Positions 36,362-47,990 of a stretch of DNA of 64,000 nt are shown one piece after another. The translations under genes and the position numbers were made by a program. The notes beneath the pieces were generated by a model. That model was not told the DNA's origin. It was given only the letters and a program-made list of their open reading frames with translations, and made no database searches. The DNA is from Pestalotiopsis fici W106-1 (Eukaryota > Ascomycota > Sordariomycetes > Amphisphaeriales > Sporocadaceae), in NCBI RefSeq assembly GCF_000516985.1, contig NW_006917095.1, positions 4,157-68,156 on the forward strand, read 5' to 3'. Each line of letters begins with the position of its first letter. Position 1 is the stretch's first letter.

Positions 36362-37084
36362 ATGATATCTCCCTCGAAGATTTGTGCACTCCTTCTAGTC
36401 TCAAGTGCAACTGCCCATTACCCACCGGTTTCTGGCCACGACTTTGACTTTGACGTGGTCTACCCTTCGGGCTTGTCATTCTCAACTTCCAACCCACCCA
36501 CAGAACCTCTGCCACTCAACGAGATTCAAAACAATGCCACCCTTCCTCAGATAACCCTGCGAAATGTTGAGAGTGCGAGCAGCAACGAGCTGACCCGTTA
36601 CATCTCATTCGCAGTGGTCACCTACGTCAGGCCTCGCCTAGATAACTCTTCCGTGAATCTCAGAACCCCCTACTTTGCCTGGGTACGTGCAAACCAGACC
36701 GTATCCGAGAATGGCCTGTTGGGCGGCGGCGGGAGCGACGCGAACAATGGGCAGTCGGACCAACGGGATATGGGGGATTTCAAGAACGCGTCGCTACACG
36801 TGTGGCAGCAGACGGACAATGTGACGGATTACCTGTTCAAGAACAACGTTGCGGGGACCTTATGGTGGGAGCTCGGCGACATCTGGGCCAATGCCACCAG
36901 GATTGACGGCAAACCACCGTCCCTTGTCGGATATGACTTTCTGCGGGCAACCGTCGATTTCAACTTGCGCAACGACACAACCAACACGACGACAGGAGAC
37001 GATGAAAGCAGTACAGCTACTCGGTCAATCTCATCAGGGGCAGTCATGGCATTTTGCATCATTGCAATACTCTTTGGTATATAG
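36362..37084 (+). CDS. Secreted tail-anchored protein, possibly PEBP-like
   Basis: A single exon of 240 codons. Residues 1-18 are a signal peptide ending SSATA, so the mature protein would start with HYPPVSG. It contains no cysteine outside the signal peptide and the tail. There are many N-glycosylation sites (NAT, NSS, NQT, NAS, NVT, NDT). Ser/Thr-rich sequence precedes a C-terminal hydrophobic stretch (SGAVMAFCIIAILFGI), as in GPI-anchored fungal proteins. The core YISFAVVTYVRPRL and TPYFAWVRANQTV is loosely like secreted phosphatidylethanolamine-binding proteins. A His at the mature N-terminus is also seen in copper-binding LPMO-like proteins, but the disulphides of that family are missing. 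Function is not assigned. Confidence 0.75.
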   Translation: MISPSKICALLLVSSATAHYPPVSGHDFDFDVVYPSGLSFSTSNPPTEPLPLNEIQNNATLPQITLRNVESASSNELTRYISFAVVTYVRPRLDNSSVNLRTPYFAWVRANQTVSENGLLGGGGSDANNGQSDQRDMGDFKNASLHVWQQTDNVTDYLFKNNVAGTLWWELGDIWANATRIDGKPPSLVGYDFLRATVDFNLRNDTTNTTTGDDESSTATRSISSGAVMAFCIIAILFGI

Positions 37085-39364
37085 CTGAGCCGCTGTCATG
37101 GGAACAGGTTGTAGCTTCTCAGCTGGGTGTCCTGTGACTTTCGGGAATGCAGTCACATGCCTAAACTAGTTGTTATTGTGCTGTTATGTTCGAGCACAGT
37201 TGATCAACGTGTCCTCAAAATAACTATCAGTAATTATGTGGTTCATTCCAGATCCGGTACAGAAGATTTTGAAGTAAATAATGTTATTGCGGTCAAGCTA
37301 TTGGATGCGCTCTCAAGAAATATCATGGACGGTGCTGGGTGAAACGATTACCACGCGATCAGGTACTGTACCTAGGTATGGGCAAATTAGTAGTATATTG
37401 AGAGATGCTGACTGCTGACTACTGGCCGGTTATGACCACTTTAAAAAAAAAGAAAAAAAAGGAGTAGATGCTAGTGCTTCTTGGCCGGAAATAGCTGTGG
37501 CCTAGAATATGTATCTGAAAGACGAGGTGGCCTAGAACACTTCTTCCTATACGGATACGGTTGGTTCCAAGCGGACGGGTTCGCCCCGCCAAATTGGATT
37601 AGGGTCAAAATTAAGGTTTTCGGATCGACTGAGGAGGCCGCCACCGTATTCTGGCCGAATCACAACAACGCTTATGTGCATGGGTCAAGGTATTCGGTTC
37701 TAGAGTATTAACCTTAACCCAATATAAACCAGCTATATTAGTTCTTATAGTGGATGGATACCAGCTCTTGGTATTGGAATGCAGGTACACTAGATATGCA
37801 CGCGGCGCGCGGGATCTCCCGATTCAGGCACCTTGCCTCATGTCAACCACTTTCTTTCCGACGTCTGTTTCGGCAAGCAGCGAGGCCAGACGTTTGGTAG
37901 CATGCCCATTGCATTCATCTGTCCCATCAGCAAATTGTTTCATCCTCTAGTGCCGCCCGCTATTGCATTATGCATGAGCTACAAATCTGCCAATACCTTC
38001 GATTCACTTTTATCTCTTGGTGGCCGACTGGATTCACAAGATAGCGTGGTTCAGCAAGTAGCTTTGTTGACTCGAGCCTAGTTCGGCATCAGCACCCAGA
38101 CAGATAGAGTCGTCCTTGATTGATTTCCATTCGTCAAACATGGCACGGGTGTTATGGACAACGCTATGATCCAAAATCCAAACCCCAGTCGAATACCTAC
38201 CGAAAGGGTGTGTCTACTAAAGGAGAATATCAGATCAATCCCTTTACGTGTTGCCACTTCATGTGATGCACAGTCCTCTCGTTTCACAAATATTGGAGAA
38301 ATATCATATATTCCATGCCGGACGAGCAATGAGCGGACATCATTATTAGATTTTCTATTGGTCCGTGATTGACCGGAGGAAGTCCTTCATCAGATTCTAT
38401 GCAGCACTGTGCACACAGGTTCTTCACTTGTCCAATTCTCATATGAGCCAATGTGTGACGGGGAAGATGAAGACGAGATGATGAGGAAGCATGAAAAGAT
38501 TTCTGAGTTGATCTCTGATATATAAAAGAGAGGTGCTGAAGAGCTATTTACTATACCCGAGCAGGTGATCCGGGAATAATCGGGCAAACCTATACTATAC
38601 GATCTGCTGGAATATATGTTCTGTGTTATCTTATGGAAATAATCGATACAGACAGACTGCCTGCGTCTCGCTACCTGAAACAGCCATAAGAACGATAACA
38701 TTGTGTTACAAACTGTGTGTTGCACTGACGTATTTGATTACCACTGCATATCACCTTCTCGAGTATGTTACATAACTCTCAATCACCTCTCTTTGATAGC
38801 TCACAATGATCAACTCAGACATTTTCACACACTCCTTCGATCCCACGTTCCCCCAAACACTGGCTTAGATGAGATTATACTACTTATTAGCGATATCTAG
38901 ATTTTCTTTTTGTTTTGGGGGGGTGGGGGGTCGTCTGTACTGGGCATACTATATTATCCTAGAGCATATTAACACAAAATGAAATAATCTACCTGTTAGT
39001 GACATGAGAAGTATACATCAGCTGCCGAGGCCGGAAGCGGCTTCCTTTATATGTTCAGAGGAATTTGTGAAAGCACAATATTTTGTACGGTCAGACCGCC
39101 AAGGGCTCTCCAATTTTCAGTCCTTGTGCAACTTGACGGTGATACCTCCTATCGATGATACCTCCTATCGATGATACCTCCTATCGATCAGGGTTCATTC
39201 CAGAATGGCAATAGCCAGCACCTTTTCATGGTCTTTCAACTGATTGTGCTCTTCTATAACTGCTCTCTGTTCTCTGGTGGATACTAAATCATTCCAGTAT
39301 CTAAAGAGCCGTGGCCTTGAGCGACTAAGGTAAACAGGAAGATTGACTTCGATCAGTCTCCGCG
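37085..39364. other. 2.3-kb intergenic region with a small tandem repeat
   Basis: No supported gene. A G-rich run lies at 38916-38930 and a three-copy 16-mer at 39141. Both flanking genes end here, so this is convergent 3' sequence. Confidence 0.55.
39141..39188. repeat. Three perfect tandem copies of a 16-mer
   Basis: GATACCTCCTATCGAT repeated three times without change, just beyond the 3' end of the receptor gene at 39365. Perfect identity suggests recent slippage. Confidence 0.9.
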
Positions 39365-40723
39365 TCACCGTTGCAAATCCTGCAGCTCTATGCTACTTCT
39401 CGACTGTGATCTAGTGCCAGTCGACGTCCTGGAACTCCCACCGATCTGATGACTCCTCGTTTCGGACCTGATGGCAACTTCTTCAATCTTGACAATTTTC
39501 CTCCGGCTGTCTGGTGCTGAAGGAGAAGTAATCTTTCGTGTATCCCTGCTTGTCCTTCGGCTGTCTTCGATGACACCCGAGTTGCGACCTCGTGCCCCAC
39601 TCGTACATTTCGTGGTGCACCCCGTATCCTCGGACTCGGCCCGGATGCTCTTGAGAAATGTGCCGTCCGCGGCTGAGCGGTGATATGAATTGTGATTTGT
39701 GTTGCTGCCGGCGCTTCGCCGCACTGTGACCATTCTTCGTAAGAAGACTCGGAGAACGGGTATCGAAGCAGCCATGATGGTTGTGGCGATCTCAGCAGCT
39801 GTCCATATCATTACATCGGCCGAGAAGTAGGTGGTATCATGCGATACAAGAAGTGGAATGGTGGAACAGCGTACGACAGAAGTGATACCAGCGCTGCGTA
39901 ATGCCATATAGTTAGTTTAGAGACTCAACGGATGTATACTGTGCAAGCAAATTCTTCGGAAAGCTCAGGAACAAGAAGCGCTTGCCCGTAATAGGCGATT
40001 TGACTTACAAGAAACCCAGGCTCATGCAAATCGCGATACCGATCTTTTCCTTTGTCTTGATGTTCAATCGCATAATGATTGGCCAGGGGATGAGAGCAAG
40101 GATCCAGTCCATTGCGGCCGAATACGCGGCAGCAAACACGCTGAAGTGAATAGAAATCTGGACATCAAAGAAGCACTTGCCATGGGCGTGTGGATTCCAT
40201 GCAAGCTCGCTCGGACAACATCGCACGTAGGGCAGTATCGCATTGGTGCATAGCACCGAGCTCATGGTGATAATGATGAACCATATCGTGGCCTTTGTCC
40301 ACCCACTCGTAAGCCTGAGCAGTGACAGCGCAAACGAAGTTTTGGAGCAGGCGGCGCCGACTAGCGTCAAGGCGCTGGTGATATCGGTGAGCTTCACGAG
40401 CTCCCAAATTTTATCCACCGGGACGTCCTTCATGTGTCTACCGAAACCTAGTGCCACGCTATAAGTCGATATGCCCACGGCTGTTACCAGCAGCAGCTGC
40501 AATTTTGTCAGATTGACTATATACACAAAGCCATCGAGGGGTGTATGCTTACCCACGATACCAGAAGAACGTAGTCATCCCACCACAACTTGCTTTGGGT
40601 CACCTTGACGTAGAGGCGAACGCCGAGGAAAATGGCCGTGATGGCAGTTAATGACCAGCATACTCCATCTATCTTTGGACCAAGATTATCACTCTCTCCT
40701 CCTCTCGCGATAAGAGTAGGCAT
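39365..40723 (-). CDS. Pth11-like GPCR without CFEM domain
   Basis: Three exons joined by hand: 40723-40553, 40496-40009, 39893-39365, giving 395 residues, phases matching. The start is the ATG at 40723 (MPTLIARGGES), directly before the first membrane helix; the longer open frame upstream has no signal peptide. There are seven hydrophobic helices with LWWDDYVLLVSW, TLVGAACSKTSFALSLLRL, FFDVQISIHFSVFAAAYSAAMDW and NIKTKEKIGIAICMSLGFL, typical of the Pth11 rhodopsin-like family (DUF3328-free, no ligand known). The tail of about 115 residues is basic and Ser/Arg-rich, usual for the cytoplasmic end. No CFEM and no lesion are seen. It is the third member of this family in about 31 kb, but more distant from the other two. 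Confidence 0.88.
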
Positions 40724-42451
40724 GCTTGGTGATGAAAGACAATCAGCAACTGTCACCCATTCGTAGGCTGCATGGACGCCTTGCTGAGCGCAAAGGAGAA
40801 AAATGTCAATATCGCCCTGCAAGGCGCTGTAAGTGTCTCTTCTACTTGTTGTCATGAGAGGGAGAACCTGGTATGATATGGGAGACGACAGGCCCACATT
40901 CGTTTTGGTAGGTGGACCAGTGCCTGTCTCCAAGGTCAGGGCCCTGCCAGTGAGCCCTCCTCGGACATGTGTCATAGTACATATGGAGAACCATGGCCGC
41001 TCCGAGCTTGTACTTGCCCGAAGCCACTTGGGAACTGAAGGCTATTAGACATCGGAATCATTGGCCATAATCATCTTCAAGCCATATGAATATGGGATGT
41101 GTCCTCGATTGACAACTTCGAAGCCCATCATGGTGACCGTGAATCTTTGGACTGGTCGTGAGGGCTTTCCGTAGAGACGAGACCGCAAGTCGCAGTGCGT
41201 AGCTTGGGCCCAAAGTTTCTGTCACGAGTGAGAATATCAAAAGCTCCACTTCAACCTCCAGATCTTTGCCGTGCCTGGAAAGGGCACTCCGATTCAGACA
41301 GTCATACCGCTTGATCCAACCAGAATCGTTGCTGGACCCCTTGCTATCATCTCACACAGACCACAGCTTAAATGGAAAGCTTTGAGCATGACGGAAATGA
41401 ACCACGGGAAATGCTTCTTTGGTGCAATATAAAAATGGAGAATGCGAAAGCCGGCCGTGATCGGGGTGCCCAAAGTACATGGTTCATGTCCTCGCAAGAT
41501 CTCTCAATAGCTCTCTCATTCTCAGCACTCCTTCAAATCGATTTCAGTCGGGCTGTAGGTGGAAACTAGGAGCCGATCGGATCTTTGCCCGAGAATGAAA
41601 GTCATGGAAACAAAAAAAATTGACGAATATCAGTTTCATACCAACAAACACGGTGCTGCATCCTGATCATACTCCTGGACATCAGCATCCAGCAAGGTCC
41701 TAAGAGCAACGATGGCAGTGCCGTGTGCGGGTAGAACCGCATTCGGAGGACTCGGCAGAAGTGTACGCTTAAAGTGGAAAATGTTGGAGTGCAGTGCAAA
41801 TCGTCTGTGTCGCAATTTTGCATGACTGGTGATGGAAGATCCTGGTTTGTATGTCCATTATTGATCTTATCAAGTGGAGAGTTTGAACAGATTCGGGGTC
41901 TTTAATCCAGCCGTTCGGTTTATCTGATCCTGTAGGCTCGAAAATCTTATTCCTTGGCTTCCGTTAGCTTCAACGTTCTTTGTTAGCTTTGGTGCCTGTG
42001 TTTTCGATCGTCACGATCTGTTCAAGGCTTCATATGATGAGAAAGAGATTCATGTGACTCTGAATGTCCAAAAGACAAGGATTGGTTGTCCAAGATGCCA
42101 ATAACTATTCAGAGAAAGTGGCACTGCCGCGTGTCGTAGGGAAGTTTCTGTTGCTGATCATTCGGCACTCATGTCGATCAGTGAAAGAAAAGGTGGAACA
42201 GGACGCAAATTTGGCGGTAGCGGCAGTTAATGAGCGCTATCACCCACCCAAATGCGCCGAGTGTCCAGGTCGGCTCCGAACGCCTGGCGCCGACAGTAGC
42301 AACCTCTAAGGTGAAGAAGAAATATGAGTTTGACATCTGCCTCAATCAGGGAATTTAAACGCATGGAATTTGCACCTTGAGTTTTCTCAACAAAGCCGTC
42401 AAATCTGTAATGATATAGCAGTCACAGTCTTTGACGGGTGCATTCGTGTTT
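40724..42451. other. 1.7-kb intergenic region, no supported gene
   Basis: Promoter side of the receptor and 3' end of the dehydrogenase. Short frames are not supported by motifs or splice partners. Confidence 0.55.
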
Positions 42452-43559
42452 CTAAGCTGACCTATTTGGCTGGAAGGCACCTAGGTAATCGCGTAAAATA
42501 CCCCCCATCGCTTCGTCCCATGTCTCCTTGAATAGCTCAGTGCCACGCTCGCTGTCTTGTAATTCGCTCAATCTAGATTATCGAAGACAAATGTTAGCGT
42601 TTATCTGAATTGTATCCCCTTCGCAAGAAAAACCAGATAGATTATTTGACTCACGGTGCAATCTTGTCATTTGTCCATAGCCTGCCATGACCTTCCGGCC
42701 CAAGGCCAGTGGCTCCCACTAAAGTCCGGGCGCCCTCCTCCGCCGACCGTCCAAAAACAACCCACGTCAGGTTCATCATCAGCCGCTGGAAAATTGGTGC
42801 ACCGCGCAACCAGTTGGTCTTGCACATACCCGGACAGCTAGCATTGACAATAACTCTCGCTTTTGCCACCTCACCTTGCGAGTCGACGGCATTGGCAACG
42901 CCTCTCATCAGATACCATGCCGCCAGCTTGATCAGAAAATACTGCTTGCGGTACTCGAACTTGGCCCGATCTTCAATGCGCTGTACTAGGCTCTGCCCCG
43001 GCGGCAGATCGTCCCGCTTCACCTCGAGGCATGCAGCACTATTCACAAAAGAAATATAACAATAATCATCTCTTCCTGCAGCTGTCATTCTCTCGGCGGT
43101 GGCGCATATCTTGGGCAGCAGCAGCAAGGCGATCAATGTGGGAGACAAGGCATCAACCTCGAGATCCAATGCTGGACCATCGGGACCGGGCGTGAATTCC
43201 AGACAGGCGATGCCTCCAGCGAGCTGAAGTATGTGTAGTTCTGGCACAGTCGCTTCAATTCGGGCGGCAAAGTCACGCACCGACGCGAACCGAGCTAGGT
43301 CGAGGGTTTCGATGATGAAGATGTCGGGAGGGCACCCAGTGGCACTGATGATGGCGGCTTTGGCTTCTTCGCCTTTCTGCTAGGTCCGGACGCCCAGAAT
43401 AAGCTTCGTTGCACCCTGAGCAGCGTATTTAATGGCCGCTTGATGTCCCAGGCCCGAGTTGGCGCCAGTCACCAGCACGGTCTTGCCTTTGAATGACAGG
43501 TTTGTAGGGTCAGCTGGAGGGTTCCGCGCCGCCGCCCACATTTCCATTGGTGATGACAT
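42452..43559 (-). pseudogene. Short-chain dehydrogenase with one in-frame TAG
   Basis: Two exons, 43559-42655 and 42572-42452 (82-bp intron), or 341 codons. From the ATG at 43559 the frame reads an SDR: LSFKGKTVLVTGANSGLGHQ with the TGxxxGxG cofactor loop, then a TAG at codon 60 (43382-43380), then QKGEEAKAAII in the same frame. The ancestral codon was probably CAG, a C-to-T change at CpA. Later the YxxxK active site is kept as YFLIK and the Ser as VNSAACLE, followed by the NASCPGMCKTN loop. The usual NNAG is QLAG. Apart from the stop the gene looks intact. It would be an NAD(P)-dependent oxidoreductase; fungal relatives of this type often tailor secondary metabolites. A terpene cyclase lies 2.2 kb upstream. 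Confidence 0.85.
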
Positions 43560-44346
43560 TGTGAGAAGCGCGATGTCGCGCAGACACAGGAAGGTCGACA
43601 GTCCAATAACGTTGCTGTCTCAAAATTAAACCGAGACCTCAACGCACTGAACTCATACAGGTAAGTCAGATACCAGTCAGAAATTTGGGTGATGCGTCGA
43701 AGATGGTCCCTCAAAATCGAGCTCCTGTCCAGGAAGTGCTAAGTAGACGGGATATCGAAGTCTACTGGTCAGCAATGTCGTCCAACCGTCCCAACCTGCG
43801 TTATGCTTCAACGTTATGCTCCAAGACCATGATAGCTACACGCTGACGGTTGACTGGCCTATTCAAAAACCACCGAGTCTGTTGGCCAAGACTTCTACTG
43901 CCAACTCAAATCATACCAGAAACCTCGAATCGATCCGCGCGTTCTTCTACTGCCTCGCCATTCATGATACAACCGAGTTCACACCAAAACAGCCACATTT
44001 GGGAAGATTCTAGGCTTGCTGAAGATAAACTGCAACTTCATGGACACCCCAGACTAGCGCTATTGGAATCGAACCTCACCATATACCCATCTAGGTTAGG
44101 TTAATGTTTCCCTCACCAGCAGCGGAAGTTTAATTGGCTGGATCAAGAAAATAGTGCAAAACATTGAGGTCCGAAGCTAGTTGGTATATAAAGACTTTGC
44201 CTTGCAGAAACCGAGAGCGCCGCATTGACTATCTTGGACTTGCTGTCGACAAAACCGGCCAGAGAAATTCATCCCTGCATATCACAATGTCGCCATTCCA
44301 TCATTTCGACAAGAGAATATCGAATGCGAGTCATCTTGGTTCCGCT
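43560..44346. other. Intergenic, nothing recognised
   Basis: Upstream of the dehydrogenase start and downstream of the decayed gene at 44347. No supported feature. Confidence 0.55.
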
Positions 44347-45112
44347 TTACTCAATGAGATCTTCGATATCAACCTCGTCGAAATAGTCAAGAACAAGATC
44401 TTGAGCAACAATAGGTTTGCAGAGATACGCAGCTGGACTGCCATCTCCCGCGAGGCGCAAAGGATCAAATTCGAGACCATCATCTTTCAATAGTAGCCGC
44501 CTCCGCCTGAGCCACGGGGTGGTGACGGTCCGAAGCTCGAGCGCAAAGATTTTCTTCTCGCCAAACTTGGCACTGAACACGGTAGCATTCTGCTTTGCCG
44601 AACTGAAAGACGCCTCAGGGTTCGCCCCGTCGCCCAGAGGGTGGGGTGCGCCAGCCGCGAGAGCCACCTGCCTGATGGGCAGCTCGATCTGGTCGCCAAT
44701 CTCGCGAGATCGGAGTCCTTCTCTGGACAACTCGACATTTTTCACAGACCATGATGCCAACCACCAGACACGGTGGGTACTCGGCAGGGTTTTCTATCCA
44801 GTTGAGGGTCTTCTTGGACACTGCCTCGTTACTCTTGAGCCTCTCCCAGACATCATCGAGCTGCTCTCGGTCGTCCTTGTTACTGGCCATCTTGAGGGCT
44901 ACCACACTCGTCACAAAAGCGGCGAATTCTTTGGCTCTGAGAGCATCGTTGGCGCGGAAAAAGTCGGTCGCAGGACCTGTCTGATATTTTACATTGTCGC
45001 TCTGATCATTATTGTTTTCCTTGGGTGTAAATGCATAATTGGGTGTTGGGCTAAGTGGGTTCTTGACAATGATTTCACACGAATAGCGATACTCATTCGT
45101 GTGCTTAGGTAC
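44347..45112 (-). pseudogene. Decayed fungal gene, no start and a homopolymer frameshift
   Basis: The minus strand is open from 45112 with coherent protein-like sequence: CEIIVKNPLSPTPNYAF, YQTGPATDFFRANDALRAKE, DDVWERLKSNEAVSKKTLNW. There is no ATG before residue 60. Near 44738-44742 an A5 run (T5 on the plus strand) has one base too many: removing one A joins VVGIMVCEN to VELSREGLRSREIGDQIELP in the next frame, which runs to 44347 and ends DYFDEVDIEDLIE. Both parts have consistent acidic composition and coding bias. I cannot name the family. It is a truncated, frameshifted remnant, or the frame change is a homopolymer read error plus a missed upstream exon. Confidence 0.6.
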
Positions 45113-45714
45113 CTACACCGTCATTATTCTTCTCCACGCTTTCGAGAAGAACCAAGTAAACTTTGCTGTCTCAAACAACGAATAGATGCGAGATTATTGA
45201 TTGAAATCATCCCATCACAATTTCAACAGACCAGATGCTTGGAAAGAACAAAATGTAAAGGAGCATGCGCTGAACAGCTTTACAGTACAGACTATCCGGT
45301 GAAAGATGGCTGGAAACGTGGCCAATCAGCAGGCACCCAGGTACATATTGTACGACAGGGTCTGTCCTAAAAGGAATCTCAATGCGACTGTTCTAGGCTG
45401 TATAGTGGGAAGGATCGGCGTCCCTCGGATGACTGCGCACCTTAGACGGCGATGAGTGTGGTAAATGTGCATCCGCATGGGTTTTAAGGAAATACTTTGC
45501 AGGAATAGTGTATCATTTGCGTCTGCGCAATGTTCGAGATAGGAAACCCCGCCAACTTGGATAGCCCACGAGCGACATGGGTCATTTGCATTGCTATCAC
45601 ACCATGAATGAAAATAATAGGCAGTCAATCTTGATGGGAATAATATGGGGTTTTTGAAAGAGCATGATTCTCTCCATGCGCCTATGATTACATGTATATC
45701 AGCATGAAGCTTGA
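45113..45714. other. Intergenic, nothing recognised
   Basis: Between the decayed gene and the 3' end of the terpene cyclase. An upstream exon of the decayed gene could lie here but none is evident. Confidence 0.5.
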
Positions 45715-46950
45715 TCATGGCTCATGATACCTCGGGCAAGTCATACTCCACGCAAGGTTGCCGCTATAGCTGTACAACAGAGCTTCTGTATACACCCGTA
45801 GATCCTTGGAAAACATTGTATTGTCTTTGATCTTGCTGACGTTTCTTTTAAAATCTTCAATCAACTTGATCACCTCCTTGGCACAAATAGCTTTTGCGAC
45901 ATCTTCGTTGACAGAATGTTCGTTCATGATGATGTACACGGCATTAAAGACATGGTCTTGCCCAAGCCGCTCAGCCATATCCCGTTCCATCTCCCAAGAA
46001 AAGAGATCATTCGTCAAGCCCATAGCAGTGTATGCAGGTCTGGCTAGACTCCTGCAAAGCTCATACTCGTCGTCTGGAATCGTGAGACCCATTGCAAAGG
46101 TCAACATGCCAAACCATATCCTATGTTTACATATGTCATTGTCAGATAGGTCGCTTTGGGCACATTGACTGGGGATGAGAAACTTACGATTCACCGACAT
46201 CGATAATGCGGGCTGGAATATATTCTTGCAGCGTCTGGAAAGATTCTTTTCTAATGTTTTTGGCTTGTTGTATAAAGGTGGCCCAGCTCTTCATGGCGAC
46301 AGTCGCCCTTTGCAAGTCAATGGCGGCCATTTTGGAGAATATTTGTGATTGGAGCTGTTTTTGTGCATCTTCCTTGAGCTTCGAATCCGGATCAAACTCT
46401 GCCCCAAAAGTTTGCAACATTTGAGACTCTGCGCGGTTGTTTTTCGCAGCAAGATATTTTTCTAGCGTATCTAGATGAGTCGTGTTAGTTTTTCTTTTCT
46501 CTTTACCCAGATTAATTCTCATTCCAACTGTACCATCACCTAAATATGCAAACTCGACCACATAGCTCGTTATCTCCAGCCGATCAGGCAAGCATTCCGG
46601 GACTGTGACCTCGATAAAGCTGAATAAGTCGCCGATAATCCCTTTGAAGTTGTTGCTAGGGGTTACTCTTTCATGACAATAATTAGACAATTTTTGTGAC
46701 TGAAGTCGCTTAGAGTCATTGTGTATGTTGATAGGACGCTATGCATCGGAAAAGATGCCTGGAGCGGACAGTCTTGGTGGGCAGGGCTGACGACAAGCAG
46801 TACTTACAAAGCTGACCAATCGGCTTGAGCTTTTCGAGCACCTCTGATCACTCGCTGAGAATTCCGATGGATTCGCACCGGTATATCACAGCTCAGGCTG
46901 TTTCTAGGGTATAATTCATCATCCAGTTCTTTCGAATAGACAGGCTCCAT
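45715..46950 (-). CDS. Class I terpene cyclase, stand-alone
   Basis: Four exons joined by hand: 46950-46808, 46667-46534, 46470-46188, 46120-45715, giving 321 residues. The third intron choice is decided by the active site: splicing at 46533/46471 creates FAYLGDDTLEKY, restoring the metal-binding D-D-x-x-E at 92-96; reading through would lose it. The second metal motif is NDLFSWEME (N224, S228, E232), and the end SGNLAWSMTCPRYH is typical. The start MEPVYSKELDDELYP, DIPVRIHR and KAQADW resemble the cyclase half of chimeric fungal di- and sesterterpene synthases, but no prenyltransferase domain follows. It would ionise a prenyl diphosphate made elsewhere and cyclise it in the cytosol. The product cannot be predicted. 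The 140-bp first intron with acceptor GAAAG is the weakest join. Confidence 0.88.
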
Positions 46951-47990
46951 GGTCAAGAGTTCAGTCGATGGACGGGCGGGGCTATTCGCATTCGTGCCGT
47001 GACCTGCCCTGACATCGTGCTGACCGATACATGGCAATTTATATTTACATATCTACCTTGTAGATAAGTGCCCATTCCAGCTGTTTGGGTAGGGACAATC
47101 ATCAGCCACGGCTATTCCCGATTTCAGGGCGGGGTAAGGCCGTTGTGCAGAGATGATGCGATCTCCGATGGGAATTATTCAGCATACAATGAGTGGTTTG
47201 TTGTGATGTCACTTGCCTGTAATCGGCGCACAAGACTTTGGACTGCATAGTATATTGGGGCTGGTTCACACCCTTTTTCTTTTCACAGCAGCCAGGCAAC
47301 CAGAGCCTGGTGTGTTCGTCTGATGGTAACCCTGGTAGGAACTTTTTCTCGGCCTATCAATTTCCAAAGATTTTTCGGGGCGGGTGGGTTCGTCTGGCTA
47401 TCCGAGTGGTCGGGTCGGACTGATTTTCAACGGCGATGCATATCCTGTATACTCGTTGAGCGTTATGTCAGTACCTCCGACGCACGTCTTCGCTGTCAAT
47501 ATTCCCAAAGCGGAGGGAACCCATAATTCAGGCTGCAGGGTTGCCACATTGGGAGCCTGCTGCTGACTTGTTCTCGGCTGTGCATGATGACTCCTTTGCC
47601 TCAGACGGCGCGTACGGGAATCCAGTCAACCAGTAGTACAGCATGGAGGGGCAAGCATATCGTGGATAGTAAAGGTAAAGAACCGCCATGGCCCCTGGAC
47701 CCCAAGCATGTGCTCGAAGACTTTTCTATGCTGATTGCAATCATATTTTCGGTATGCAACTCATATATGGTTGCGCGAAATTATTCGTTGGTGCCAAAAA
47801 TAGTGGGTAGAGCTGCAGATTGCATGCGAAGAAAACGGTAATCTCGGGTGCACTCCCTGACAAGCCGAATGATCTTCTTTGAGCATGCCAAATATGAACG
47901 TGGATGAAAATTTCCACCTTCCTTTTGTGAATGTTGACAAATCCCTTGTATCAGCACTTTATTTCACCAGCTCATTGTACTCTTGAAGCC
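46951..47990. other. Divergent promoter region
   Basis: Lies between the divergent terpene cyclase and the STAND-N-like gene, so both promoters should be here. No supported gene; an ATG at 47931 is in frame with the gene to the right but is an unlikely start. Confidence 0.55.

Noticed and set aside
44417..45370. 317-codon plus-strand frame
   Set aside because: It lies antisense to the decayed gene at 44347-45112, whose minus-strand sequence is clearly more protein-like; the plus frame has no motif and is a shadow.
46471..46540. Apparent loss of the DDxxE motif in the terpene cyclase (LGDGTVG)
   Set aside because: That reading comes from not splicing the 63-bp intron; the GTACAG...TCTAG intron restores DDTLE with correct phase.
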